From Flavobacteriia bacterium (GTDB lineage Bacteria > Bacteroidota > Bacteroidia > Flavobacteriales > Schleiferiaceae), in NCBI GenBank assembly GCA_949516455.1, contig CATILC010000141.1, positions 1-19,831 of the forward strand: a DNA stretch of 19,831 bases, in the 5' to 3' direction. This document shows positions 6,429 through 14,257 of the stretch, in pieces. A model generated the notes under the pieces. The model ran no database searches. It had not been told where the DNA came from and was given only the letters and a program-made list of their open reading frames with translations. Both the position numbers and the translations under genes were made by a program. Within the stretch, counting starts at the first letter, position 1. Each line of letters opens with the position of its first letter.

Positions 6429-8775
6429 AGCCTTTGAAGCGAATACTCAGGGTAAACCTTCTCGGAGCCTCCAATTCAGCAGGCCGGCTCATCACCTCAT
6501 AATTCAGCGCATTCTGTATGAGGAAGCCCAGAGACCACTTTGGACCGAGCTGATAGTAGACACGTGCATCCAGCATCCAGTCGGGTCTTTCCAGTTGCTC
6601 CCGAGCTTCCTTGATGCCTACCCCAGGGATGAGCAACTCGACCAACGGCCCTTCAAAGATGCCGTCGACATTTTGCATATAATCGTTGTACCTCAGGCTG
6701 GTCCCGAAGGTCCATTTCTTGGAGCGGATCTCTGCATCAAGCCGAAACAGATTTCGATAGCGGTATTTGAGAACGTCGTCTGTGCTGTCAGAACTGCTGC
6801 TTCGGTAACTGATCGGAAGCCCAGTGGAATCCTTTGCATAGGGGACCTCGGCGTCCAGTGCCCGAGGCACGGAGAAGTTGTAGCCGGCAAGCAGCGAAAG
6901 GGTCCAATCGTCCCATTTTCGCTCCGCTCCACTTTCCAGTTCGATGCCATGGATCTGTGTGGCGCCGATATTGATCGATTTGAATCCGATGCCAAATGGA
7001 TTGCTTGGCGTTGTCCCCCAGTTGGAAAAACTGAACTCCATCATGTCGTCAAAACGCATCAGATAGAAAGCGGCATCCATAAAAGCTTCCCATCCTCCTT
7101 TCTGCTGGCCTTTGATCAGTTGGCGAAGACCGATCTCTGCGCTGTAACCGGTCTCTGGTCTCAGGCGGGTGTTCGGGTAGAGGTAGATCGAACCAATATT
7201 GCTCTCGGTGAAGAGTTCGGCCATGCTCGGAAAGCGAAAGCCCTGACCGAAGGATAGGCGCATGAAAGTGGCCTTGGCCAGTTTTTGATTCACACCCAGT
7301 CGCATGACCGGACGGGCATAATTCCCATCGTCCACCCACTGGCTTTCGTAGCGCATGCCCAAATTGACTTGCCCACCTTCCCATTTCCTATCCAACTGCG
7401 CATAGGCCGCAGCATTGGCTGTGGTATGAAAACCGCCAAAGAGCTCCGAACGAGACTCGGAATACAATCCGAAAAGGCCGCCACTTACGATCCAGGCATT
7501 GCCGAAGTACTGATAGTTGTACTGCAGTTGGAATTGATCGGATGCATTGTCAAAAACAGTGGTCAGGTTTCGCGCTTTGTTCTCCACACGCAGGAGCCGT
7601 CCTTTCAATCCATGGCGATGACGGTCCTTCCGCCAATTCAGGAAAGGGTCGAGGTAGGCATCTATGCCCTTGGTGACGGTAACGGAGGAGTCGAGGGCGA
7701 CATAACCCTCGCTTCGCGAATTCCAGAGCAGGGATTCTCCGTTCTCACTCCAAAGGACGCCACCGTTCAGGCCGAATTCGAGTTGCTCATTGGCGCAAAA
7801 GCGATACGACCAGTTGACCCGTGCCTGTTCGTCGGATTCACTGAATTTGAACCCTTCGTCTTTCTGCCCATAGCCACTCAGTACCCATTCATGCTTCTTC
7901 CGTTTGAAGGCATGCAGCCATTGGATGCCCGTATTGGAGCGCCAGCCATCCCACCACTTGAGCTCGGGCCTCGGCGGATCTCCATACACTGTGTGGAACA
8001 CATTGACTTTGGTCAAAGGCACTGCTTTGGGCCGGATGGTCCTGAATTGTACGACACCATTCAGTGCCGAGGTGCCAAAGAGGGCAGAGGATGCGCCCTT
8101 CAAGACCTCCACCTGTCCGATGGCTTCGATGGGCATCAGGTCCCATTGGATCTGACCGGCGTCGGGAGAGATCAGCGGCACGTCGTCCAGAAGGACTTGC
8201 ACCCGCGTACCGGCCCCGTAGGTCCATCCGCTTCCGTTCCTGATGTTCAGTTGGCCATCGGTGACGTGCACGCCAGAGACCATGGGCAAAATGTCCCTGC
8301 CGTCCGTGGTGTTTCTGCCCTCAATGACCCGGGGTTTCATCACAGATAAAGAGACGGAGAGTTCTTCTTGCTTTTGTTGATAGCGGGATGCGGTAACGAC
8401 CACGGTTTCCAGCTGTTCAGCATCCAAGGCGCGCAATTGCGCCAAAAACCGAAAATTCCCTCCTCCAACTTCCTCGATGTTCACGACTTCGTGATGGTAG
8501 CCCATCACATGGATGGTGATCTCCGCAGGTAGCGTCTCTTCGGATGTCCAGATCAATTCGCCAGAACTGTCTGTCAAGTAGGCTTCATCGCCTATTTGAA
8601 CGACAGCTTCCATGCCAGCGCCGCTTGCGGCATCCACTACCTGCCCTTTGAGGGTGACTTGCCCATTGAGGGAAATGGAATAAAAGAACAGGCAGGCCAG
8701 CCAAAGAGTGGCCATCCAATGGCTCCGCTTTCGGAGACGAGCAGTCAAGATTCGTATAATGAATTGGGTGTTCAC
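6427..8775 (-). CDS. TonB-dependent outer-membrane receptor with CarboxypepD-regulatory-like domain
   Basis: An outer-membrane ligand-gated channel of up to 782 residues powered by TonB-ExbBD. Basic residues (R13-R17) precede a hydrophobic signal segment (about 21-38). A carboxypeptidase-D-regulatory-like beta-sandwich follows (about 40-115), typical of Bacteroidota. Then come a TonB-box-like ETVVVTAS (123-130), the plug domain (about 137-250, with NIRNGSG, VQVLLDDVPL and VEVLKGASSALFGTSALNGVVQ), and a beta-barrel to the C-terminus ending RRFTLSIRFKG. The called start is a GTG at 8775; an ATG at codon 21 (8715) is an alternative, but it would leave a signal peptide without basic residues. No SusD-like lipoprotein is adjacent, and the modest size fits siderophore, cobalamin or metal transport more than SusC-type glycan import; the substrate is not predictable. 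It is divergent from the SDR gene, with 38 bases between starts. Confidence 0.93.
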   Translation of the reverse strand: MNTQFIIRILTARLRKRSHWMATLWLACLFFYSISLNGQVTLKGQVVDAASGAGMEAVVQIGDEAYLTDSSGELIWTSEETLPAEITIHVMGYHHEVVNIEEVGGGNFRFLAQLRALDAEQLETVVVTASRYQQKQEELSVSLSVMKPRVIEGRNTTDGRDILPMVSGVHVTDGQLNIRNGSGWTYGAGTRVQVLLDDVPLISPDAGQIQWDLMPIEAIGQVEVLKGASSALFGTSALNGVVQFRTIRPKAVPLTKVNVFHTVYGDPPRPELKWWDGWRSNTGIQWLHAFKRKKHEWVLSGYGQKDEGFKFSESDEQARVNWSYRFCANEQLEFGLNGGVLWSENGESLLWNSRSEGYVALDSSVTVTKGIDAYLDPFLNWRKDRHRHGLKGRLLRVENKARNLTTVFDNASDQFQLQYNYQYFGNAWIVSGGLFGLYSESRSELFGGFHTTANAAAYAQLDRKWEGGQVNLGMRYESQWVDDGNYARPVMRLGVNQKLAKATFMRLSFGQGFRFPSMAELFTESNIGSIYLYPNTRLRPETGYSAEIGLRQLIKGQQKGGWEAFMDAAFYLMRFDDMMEFSFSNWGTTPSNPFGIGFKSINIGATQIHGIELESGAERKWDDWTLSLLAGYNFSVPRALDAEVPYAKDSTGLPISYRSSSSDSTDDVLKYRYRNLFRLDAEIRSKKWTFGTSLRYNDYMQNVDGIFEGPLVELLIPGVGIKEAREQLERPDWMLDARVYYQLGPKWSLGFLIQNALNYEVMSRPAELEAPRRFTLSIRFKG

Positions 8776-8813
8776 CTTTCTATCTTCGGGACGAAACAGA
8801 AGACAAGGTAATC

Positions 8814-9581
8814 ATGCAGGATTCATTCACACTGATCACCGGAGCCAGCTCCGGTTTTGGCCAGGCCATAGCACGCACGCTTGCCGCAGAAGGGCGTTCG
8901 CTGATCATCACGGCGCGAAGAAAGAAGCGCCTACAGAGTTTGGCAGAGGAGCTTTCAGGTCAGACAGGGGTGGAGGTCATTCCCTTGTGCTTCGATGTCA
9001 GAAGACGGGATGAGGTAGAAGCTGCAGCCGAAGAACTGAAGGGCAGAGGCATTGAGCTGAACCATTTGATCAACAACGCCGGACTGGCATTGGGACTTTC
9101 AGATATCGCCAATGGAGACGTGGACGACTGGGACCAGATGATCGACACCAATGTAAAAGGGCTTCTCTATGCGACAAGAAGTTTTCTTCAACTCATGCCC
9201 GACGGCGGGCACATCGTCAACATCGGATCCATCGCGGGCAAAGAGGTATATCCATCAGGAAATGTCTACTGTGCGTCCAAACACGCTGTGGATGCATTGA
9301 ACCGGGCCATGCGCATCGATCTTTTGGATCGGCGCATACGCGTTTCACAGGTGGCGCCTGGCCTGGCGGATACCGAATTTTCCATCGTCCGATTCAAGGG
9401 CGATTCAGAAAAGGCCAAAAAGGTCTACGAAGGGCTTGTTCCACTTTATGCTCAGGATATTGCAGATGCTGTTTCCTTCATCCTGTCCCGTCCGGAACAC
9501 GTTTGCATCAATGATATGGTCATCATGGCAACTGCTCAAGGCAGCGCCACGACAGTCCGGAGGGAGTTGGATGGAGAATGA
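8814..9581 (+). CDS. Short-chain dehydrogenase/reductase, YdfG-like
   Basis: A 255-residue classical SDR oxidoreductase, cytosolic. The cofactor loop is GASSGFG (10-16), followed by TARRKKR with R35/R36 placed to bind the 2'-phosphate, so NADP(H) is likely. NNAG is at 87-90, and the catalytic tetrad reads N113, S139, Y152, K156 (YCASK). The C-terminal half, with QVAPGLADTEFSIVRFKGD and ADAVSFILSRPEHVCINDM, closely resembles E. coli YdfG, which oxidises L-allo-threonine, serine and 3-hydroxy acids. The exact substrate remains an inference. An AAGG lies a few bases before the ATG at 8814. The 3' end overlaps dprA by 11 bases, so the two are cotranscribed. Confidence 0.9.
   Translation: MQDSFTLITGASSGFGQAIARTLAAEGRSLIITARRKKRLQSLAEELSGQTGVEVIPLCFDVRRRDEVEAAAEELKGRGIELNHLINNAGLALGLSDIANGDVDDWDQMIDTNVKGLLYATRSFLQLMPDGGHIVNIGSIAGKEVYPSGNVYCASKHAVDALNRAMRIDLLDRRIRVSQVAPGLADTEFSIVRFKGDSEKAKKVYEGLVPLYAQDIADAVSFILSRPEHVCINDMVIMATAQGSATTVRRELDGE
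9559..9566 (+). promoter_or_regulatory. Shine-Dalgarno of dprA inside the SDR coding region
   Basis: GGAGGGAG ends 4 bases before the ATG at 9571. The purine-rich box is one of the best Shine-Dalgarno sequences in the window and decides the dprA start; the frame is open another 135 bases upstream inside the SDR gene. Confidence 0.6.
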
Positions 9582-10692
9582 GGCGGTCTGCAGGCTCGCA
9601 CTAACGCAGATAAAGGGGCTGGGGCCGGTCGGAGTGGGCAAATTGCTGGCACGCTTTGGTTCGGCTGAAGCGATCTTCCGATCCAACAAGGCCGACTGGT
9701 CCGATGGAACAGCATTTCAGTCGCTCTGCGGCCAACGCATATTGGGCCATGAAGGAGAGAAAGCGCTGCAAGGCGCAGAGGAGCAGCTGGTGCTCAACGG
9801 GCAGCGTGGAGGTTGCTATACGCTGCATGGAAGCGAGACGTATCCCGGCGGGCTGATCCGTTGCGGAGACGCCCCTCAAATAATCTTCTTCAAGGGAAAG
9901 TTGCCAGCAGAGGGAGCGCGGATGGTCTCTGTGGTGGGCACGCGAAAGGCAAGCGATTACGGAAAGAAGGCCACCGAGCAATTGATCCGTGCCTTGCGTC
10001 CTTACGATCCTGTCATCGTGAGCGGACTGGCCTACGGCATCGATATCCATGCACACCGGATCGCTCTTTCACTGGGCATGCGGACCATGGCTGTGCTGGG
10101 CAGTGGCTTGGGAAGAATCTATCCCGACGCCCATCTCAATGAGGCAGATGCGATGCAGGAAAAAGGCGCAGTGGTATCAGAGTTCTTTCACCACGAAATC
10201 CCACAGCCGGCTCACTTTCCAAAACGCAACCGGATCGTAGCCGGGCTTTCAGCGGCAACAGTGGTTGTGGAGGCAGGCGTCAAAGGCGGTGCGTGGATCA
10301 CTGCAAGTTTGGCCAACGATTACGGAAGGGAGGTCTATGCCATCCCAGGACCCTGGTCTGCTCCAACCTCCAGGGGCTGTCACCAAATGATCGCCTCCCA
10401 TTTGGCGAGTGTCCTCGATCATCCGGAGCATCTGGCCCAAGACCTGAACTGGCTGGAGAAGAAGCCGCTTTCGGCTGTGGTCATCCCTGAATTTGCCCAG
10501 CCAGTGGCTCAGGCCCTGTTCCGTCATATGGCGCCGATGCACATCAATGATCTGGCGCATGCTTTGCACATGCCCATTTCTCGTCTGCACGGGCTTTTGT
10601 TGGAAATGGAAATGAATGGTTGGGTGCGTTGGCTTCCCGGTCGGTTCGTCCGTATGGAGGTGCAATTCGCGTCCCAAGAGGACTTTGGCTGA
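9571..10692 (+). CDS. dprA: DNA-processing protein DprA
   Basis: DprA (Smf) binds incoming single-stranded DNA during natural transformation, protects it and loads RecA; cytosolic. The 373-residue product has a short N-terminal helix-hairpin-helix-like region (IKGLGPVGVGKLL, 14-26) and the Rossmann-like DprA core. Core motifs are VGTRKASDYG (123-132), SGLAYGID (152-159), AVLGSGL (175-181), FPKRNRI (217-223), VVVEA (232-236), and the GREVYAIPGPWSAPTSRGC stretch. The usual SGSLITA segment is GGAWITA here. A C-terminal winged-helix-like domain (about 315-365, LFRHMAPMHINDLAHALHMP) completes the architecture. The ATG at 9571 is chosen from its Shine-Dalgarno and family length. Presence of dprA hints at competence or plasmid/phage DNA handling, but it is near-universal in bacteria and no other competence gene is here. 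Confidence 0.95.
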   Translation: MENEAVCRLALTQIKGLGPVGVGKLLARFGSAEAIFRSNKADWSDGTAFQSLCGQRILGHEGEKALQGAEEQLVLNGQRGGCYTLHGSETYPGGLIRCGDAPQIIFFKGKLPAEGARMVSVVGTRKASDYGKKATEQLIRALRPYDPVIVSGLAYGIDIHAHRIALSLGMRTMAVLGSGLGRIYPDAHLNEADAMQEKGAVVSEFFHHEIPQPAHFPKRNRIVAGLSAATVVVEAGVKGGAWITASLANDYGREVYAIPGPWSAPTSRGCHQMIASHLASVLDHPEHLAQDLNWLEKKPLSAVVIPEFAQPVAQALFRHMAPMHINDLAHALHMPISRLHGLLLEMEMNGWVRWLPGRFVRMEVQFASQEDFG

Positions 10693-10774
10693 AGCATTTA
10701 GATAGAGGCCGTTTCAAACCATCTGGGCGGGTCAATAACTCTGCGCATAAAAGTCTTGCTGCGCTTTATTCCTC

Positions 10775-10807
10775 TTTGAACAATACAGCTTGCGTGGAGT
10801 ATTTTTG
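10775..10807 (+). promoter_or_regulatory. Bacteroidota-type promoter of the glutamate dehydrogenase gene
   Basis: TTTG at 10775-10778, a 21-base spacer, and TATTTTTG at 10800-10807 match the Bacteroidota primary-sigma consensus (TTTG, about 17-23 bases, TAnnTTTG) with no mismatch. Transcription would begin near 10813-10815, leaving a 5' leader of only about 13-15 bases, CCCCAAACCATCAC-like and without a Shine-Dalgarno, before the ATG at 10828. The rest of the 135-base gap after dprA shows nothing else recognisable. Confidence 0.7.
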
Positions 10808-10827
10808 ACCCCCAAACCATCACACCC

Positions 10828-12177
10828 ATGACCCCAGAACAGCATCAAGCCATCGATTCGTTCATGCGAAGCGTTGAAGAGCGGAACCCCCACGAGCCCG
10901 AATTCTTGCAGGCCGTGCGCGAAGTGGCCGAGACGATCATCCCATTTGTTGCGGCGCACCCCAAATACAAGGAGGCGAAGATCCTGGAAAGAATGATCGA
11001 ACCGGAACGCGTCATCACTTTCCGCGTGCCTTGGGAGACCGATGCAGGAGAGGTCATGGTGAATCGGGGCTACAGAGTGGAGTTCAATTCGGCTATAGGT
11101 CCCTACAAAGGCGGCTTGCGTTTTCATCCATCGGTGAACCTCTCCATCCTCAAATTCCTGGGCTTTGAGCAGGTATTCAAGAATGCACTCACCACACTGC
11201 CCATGGGCGGAGGAAAGGGCGGTTCAGATTTCAACCCAAAGGGCCGTTCCAATGCCGAGGTCATGCGGTTCTGCCAGAGCTTCATGACAGAGCTTCAGCG
11301 CCATATTGGTCCGGATACCGATGTACCCGCTGGAGATATTGGTGTGGGCGGACGCGAGATCGGCTATATGTTCGGTCAGTACAAGCGCTTGAGAAACGAA
11401 TTCACCGGTGTTTTGACCGGTAAAGGCATCAATTGGGGAGGCTCGTTGATCCGGCCTGAAGCGACGGGATATGGAGCGGTCTATTTTGCTCAGGAGATGT
11501 TGACCCACCACGGATCTTCCTTGGCGGGCAAGACGATCCTGGTATCTGGCTCAGGCAATGTGGCCCAGTTCGCGATCCAAAAGGCTACGGAACTCGGTGG
11601 CAAGGTGGTGACGGCTTCCGACAGCTCCGGATTCATCCACGATACGGACGGCATTGACGAAGAGAAACTGGCCTTCCTCAAGGAATTGAAGAACAAGAGA
11701 CGCGGACGAATCAGGGAATATGCCGAGCACTACGGTTGTTCATTCTCTGAAGGGCGCCCCTGGAGCATCGCCGGCGAGGTAGCCTTCCCCTGTGCCACGC
11801 AAAATGAACTCAATGGTGAAGAGGCTGCGGAGCTGATCGGAAATGGTCTGAAGGCAGTGGCTGAAGGGGCGAATATGCCTTCCACACCAGAGGCTGTTGA
11901 AGCCTTTGATGCGGGGGGAATTCTTTTCGCACCCGGTAAGGCTTCCAATGCGGGTGGTGTGGCCACCAGCGGACTGGAGATGTCTCAAAACTCCCTGCGC
12001 CTTGCCTGGAGCAGCGAAGAGGTGGACCAGCGTCTGCACGGGATCATGAAGGACATCCACAGATCTTGCGTGGCGTACGGAAAGACCGAAGGCGGAAATA
12101 TCGATTACGTCAAAGGGGCCAATATTGCCGGATTTGTGAAAGTGGCCGACGCGATGATCGACCAGGGTCTGGTCTGA
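10828..12177 (+). CDS. gdhA: NADP-specific glutamate dehydrogenase
   Basis: Reversibly aminates 2-oxoglutarate to glutamate, linking nitrogen assimilation to the citric acid cycle; a cytosolic hexamer. At 449 residues it has the length of the small hexameric GdhA class. Substrate and catalytic residues match the Clostridium symbiosum enzyme at a constant offset of five: K94 (GPYKGG), K118, catalytic K130 in PMGGGKGG, and D170 in PAGDIGVGGRE. The nucleotide loop GSGNVA is at 241-246, with an SDSSG segment after the second strand. NADP preference is inferred from similarity to biosynthetic GdhA and is less certain than the family. The ATG follows an excellent promoter at very short distance, suggesting its own regulated transcript. 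It ends 19 bases from the convergent glycosyltransferase gene. Confidence 0.96.
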   Translation: MTPEQHQAIDSFMRSVEERNPHEPEFLQAVREVAETIIPFVAAHPKYKEAKILERMIEPERVITFRVPWETDAGEVMVNRGYRVEFNSAIGPYKGGLRFHPSVNLSILKFLGFEQVFKNALTTLPMGGGKGGSDFNPKGRSNAEVMRFCQSFMTELQRHIGPDTDVPAGDIGVGGREIGYMFGQYKRLRNEFTGVLTGKGINWGGSLIRPEATGYGAVYFAQEMLTHHGSSLAGKTILVSGSGNVAQFAIQKATELGGKVVTASDSSGFIHDTDGIDEEKLAFLKELKNKRRGRIREYAEHYGCSFSEGRPWSIAGEVAFPCATQNELNGEEAAELIGNGLKAVAEGANMPSTPEAVEAFDAGGILFAPGKASNAGGVATSGLEMSQNSLRLAWSSEEVDQRLHGIMKDIHRSCVAYGKTEGGNIDYVKGANIAGFVKVADAMIDQGLV

Positions 12178-12179
12178 TC
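12156..12179. terminator. Possible shared terminator hairpin at the gdhA / glycosyltransferase convergence
   Basis: GATC-GACCAG and CTGGTC-(T)-GATC form a 10-bp stem with one bulged base and a GGT loop, overlapping the last codons and stop of gdhA. A TTTTT run follows at 12192-12196, but 12 bases later instead of directly after the stem. It could stop transcription from the left; read from the right it has no T-run. Confidence 0.3.
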
Positions 12180-12196
12180 GGGGAAACGGGCCTTTT

Positions 12197-14155
12197 TCAG
12201 GGAAGTGCTTCGTACAATCCGTAGAGATAGGGATTCCCCTCGCGGAGGGTCATTTGGAAACGACTTATATCAAAGGCTTCCAGCCCTTTGTTCCATACGT
12301 AGGCCTTGACCTGAAGACCTTTGTGGTTGCCCGGCAGATCCGATAACTTATAGCTGTGGTGCATGCTGCAGTCGATCGAATCGGTCGCATTCATGTCCTG
12401 CCAATCCGAAAACGGGCTGGAGGTCCAGTCCAAAAGCTCGTCATCCTGCCAGATCTCTATGACCATTAGGGCCTCCTGTATGGGCTGATGTGCCCGCACA
12501 TCAACGCTAAGGTCGATCAGATCATTGGTCCTCGCTTCCGGCCAAAGTGAAGCCTGAAAAGTGGGCCCCCATTCTGAAAGTTGGAACGAGAACGCGGGGC
12601 TTTCCCTTGTATTCCCGGCTGTCCAACTTTCCATGGATGCTGGATTCCAGCCTTTGGCCGATCCTGAAAGGGCGGAGCGATGATCCAAACGAGCGGAAGC
12701 TCTGATCGGCGAATTTCCCGAGGAGCGAGTGAATACATGGACCGACCCGCCAAATAGATGCGATCCGCGCTCGACCACCGGGAAATCTTCGAGGATCATG
12801 GGCACAAGACGCGCATCTCCTGCAGAAAGACTGCCGAGAAATACTGCCTCGAGAGAATCCCGTTGCTCATGGAGCAGCAAACGAAGATCCTTCGGGCGAT
12901 GTGCGGAATCATTGTACCAGAAACGATGCACAGGCTCCTTTGTCTTCATCTGTTCCAATAGCTTCTGACTGATGCGCTCATGGGAGTTGAAGACAAAGAA
13001 CGATCGGTCTTCGCGTTCGAACTGCTCGCTTGCCGAGGTCAAAATGTGCTGATAGATCGATGAGTAGAAAAGCGTGAAGTGCTTTCGCCCCTCCACCAAT
13101 GAAACGGTATTCAATGAGAGAATGAAACCGACAAGCAGAGCGTTTTGCCCGGGCTTGAGCTCCCTCAGCCCGCCAAAGAGCGCATAGAGCATAAAGGGGA
13201 AACTGAAGAGCAGCACAGAGTACTGAAGGATCGGATCCCGCAGCACCGAGTAAACCCAGCCGATGATCATCGGGGACAGGAACCACAGCCATGAGATCGG
13301 CCGAAAGGGAGCGGAATCCTGAGTGCCGCCCTCTTTTTTTCTAAGGAACCAGATCATCAGGAACGGGATGATGCAGAGGAGCGCGTTGAAATGGAAAACA
13401 TAACGGAAGTATTGGAGCGGGAAGGCCAATGATGGAGTGCCGAGCCATCCGCCCACGCCCCCTTTGCTGAGTTGATGAAGAAAGATCGGCAAATGAGGGA
13501 CGTACAGCAGAAAGATGACGCCCCCGGCCATGAGATACCGCCGCCGTCTGCTCTTCGGTACCCAAAACAGCCCGGCCAAACCGATCAACGCGGCCATCAA
13601 GGCTGAAAAATGGTGGTTGTAGAGGCAGAGCGTCGAACTCAGAATGAAAAAAAGCAGATCGCGCCTGGAGCGATCGGATGTGTTCTGAAGGAAGCGCGTC
13701 CAAAATATCGCGGTCAGAAGACAAAAGAAAAGCCCGCTGATGTAGGGTCGGGCAAGCTGGCTGTACATGATCGGGTACTGCAAAGTGCTCATGTAGGCCG
13801 CCGAGACAAGTCCAACGGTCGAATGGAACCATCGGGTGCCGAGCCAGTAGGTGCAGTAAATGGCCCCCATTCCAAAGAAGGCAAAGGGCAGCTTCAATAC
13901 CCAGCCTTCTGTGGATCCGAACAGCTGTGTCCAGAAATGCAGAAAAACCTGAATGCCGGCAGGGTGTGTATCGACCAGAACGCCCTTTTGGATCAGCTCC
14001 TCCCAGCTCTGAAAACCGAGTCTGAAAAGAACGGAGAACTCATCATGGCTCAAAGGGATATGCGGAAAGTCCCAAAACCGCAATACGCCACCCAGCAGCA
14101 GGATCAGCCCAATAAGGTATAGAGCGGCTTCCTTTTTCACCTGCACAAAGTACAC
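12197..14155 (-). CDS. GT39/PMT-2-like membrane glycosyltransferase with C-terminal soluble region
   Basis: A 652-residue integral membrane protein resembling the lipid-phosphate-sugar-dependent GT-C glycosyltransferases (ArnT/dolichyl-phosphate mannosyltransferase type). After helix 1, the first extracytoplasmic loop carries HDE (H37-D38-E39), the catalytic acidic position of the fold. DTHP follows at 62-65 and SQLARPY at 132-138, both usual in family 39. About ten or eleven hydrophobic helices run to about residue 365. The remainder, about 285 residues, is soluble. It opens with a mixed alpha/beta stretch and ends in a beta-rich part (ALMVIEIWQDDELLDW, LQVKAYVWNKGLEAFDIS) that looks like a beta-sandwich. 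Likely role: transfer of a sugar from a polyprenyl carrier to lipid, glycan or protein on the periplasmic side; donor and acceptor are unknown. The start is a GTG at 14155. It is a single gene, convergent with gdhA. Confidence 0.75.
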   Translation of the reverse strand: MYFVQVKKEAALYLIGLILLLGGVLRFWDFPHIPLSHDEFSVLFRLGFQSWEELIQKGVLVDTHPAGIQVFLHFWTQLFGSTEGWVLKLPFAFFGMGAIYCTYWLGTRWFHSTVGLVSAAYMSTLQYPIMYSQLARPYISGLFFCLLTAIFWTRFLQNTSDRSRRDLLFFILSSTLCLYNHHFSALMAALIGLAGLFWVPKSRRRRYLMAGGVIFLLYVPHLPIFLHQLSKGGVGGWLGTPSLAFPLQYFRYVFHFNALLCIIPFLMIWFLRKKEGGTQDSAPFRPISWLWFLSPMIIGWVYSVLRDPILQYSVLLFSFPFMLYALFGGLRELKPGQNALLVGFILSLNTVSLVEGRKHFTLFYSSIYQHILTSASEQFEREDRSFFVFNSHERISQKLLEQMKTKEPVHRFWYNDSAHRPKDLRLLLHEQRDSLEAVFLGSLSAGDARLVPMILEDFPVVERGSHLFGGSVHVFTRSSGNSPIRASARLDHRSALSGSAKGWNPASMESWTAGNTRESPAFSFQLSEWGPTFQASLWPEARTNDLIDLSVDVRAHQPIQEALMVIEIWQDDELLDWTSSPFSDWQDMNATDSIDCSMHHSYKLSDLPGNHKGLQVKAYVWNKGLEAFDISRFQMTLREGNPYLYGLYEALP

Positions 14156-14202
14156 TCTATACAGTGCATAGAAACGGAATTACCTGAATGGGATGATCAG
14201 CC

Positions 14203-14241
14203 GTGGAGCCTGCCTGGATCCATGCATTAAGCTTGCTCCAC
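14203..14241. repeat. Inverted repeat ahead of the small exported-protein gene
   Basis: GTGGAGC (14203-14209) and GCTCCAC (14235-14241) are perfect 7-base complements flanking a 25-base loop, 17 bases before the ATG at 14258. It lies in the 102-base gap between two divergent genes and could be a leader hairpin or an operator. A 7-bp match in a gap this size can arise by chance. No clear -33/-7 pair is seen; TATATCTG at 14244-14251 is a 7/8 match to the -7 element but would leave almost no leader. Confidence 0.3.
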
Positions 14242-14257
14242 ATTATATCTGTTCACT

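Noticed and set aside
7285..8349. A 354-codon open frame on the + strand
   Set aside because: It lies wholly antisense to the well-conserved TonB receptor plug and barrel; its composition (His/Pro/Arg-rich, no motif) is that of a mirror frame caused by codon bias.
8755..8760. TATAAT, resembling an E. coli -10 box
   Set aside because: Bacteroidota primary sigma factors use TAnnTTTG; no matching -35 box is present, and the hexamer falls inside the receptor's 5' coding end if the GTG start is right.
14216..14234. GGATCC, ATGCAT and AAGCTT in a row, like a cloning polylinker
   Set aside because: The surrounding sequence is ordinary chromosomal gap and the sites are not perfectly contiguous; GATC-rich composition makes such palindromes common here. 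Kept only as a weak regulatory observation.
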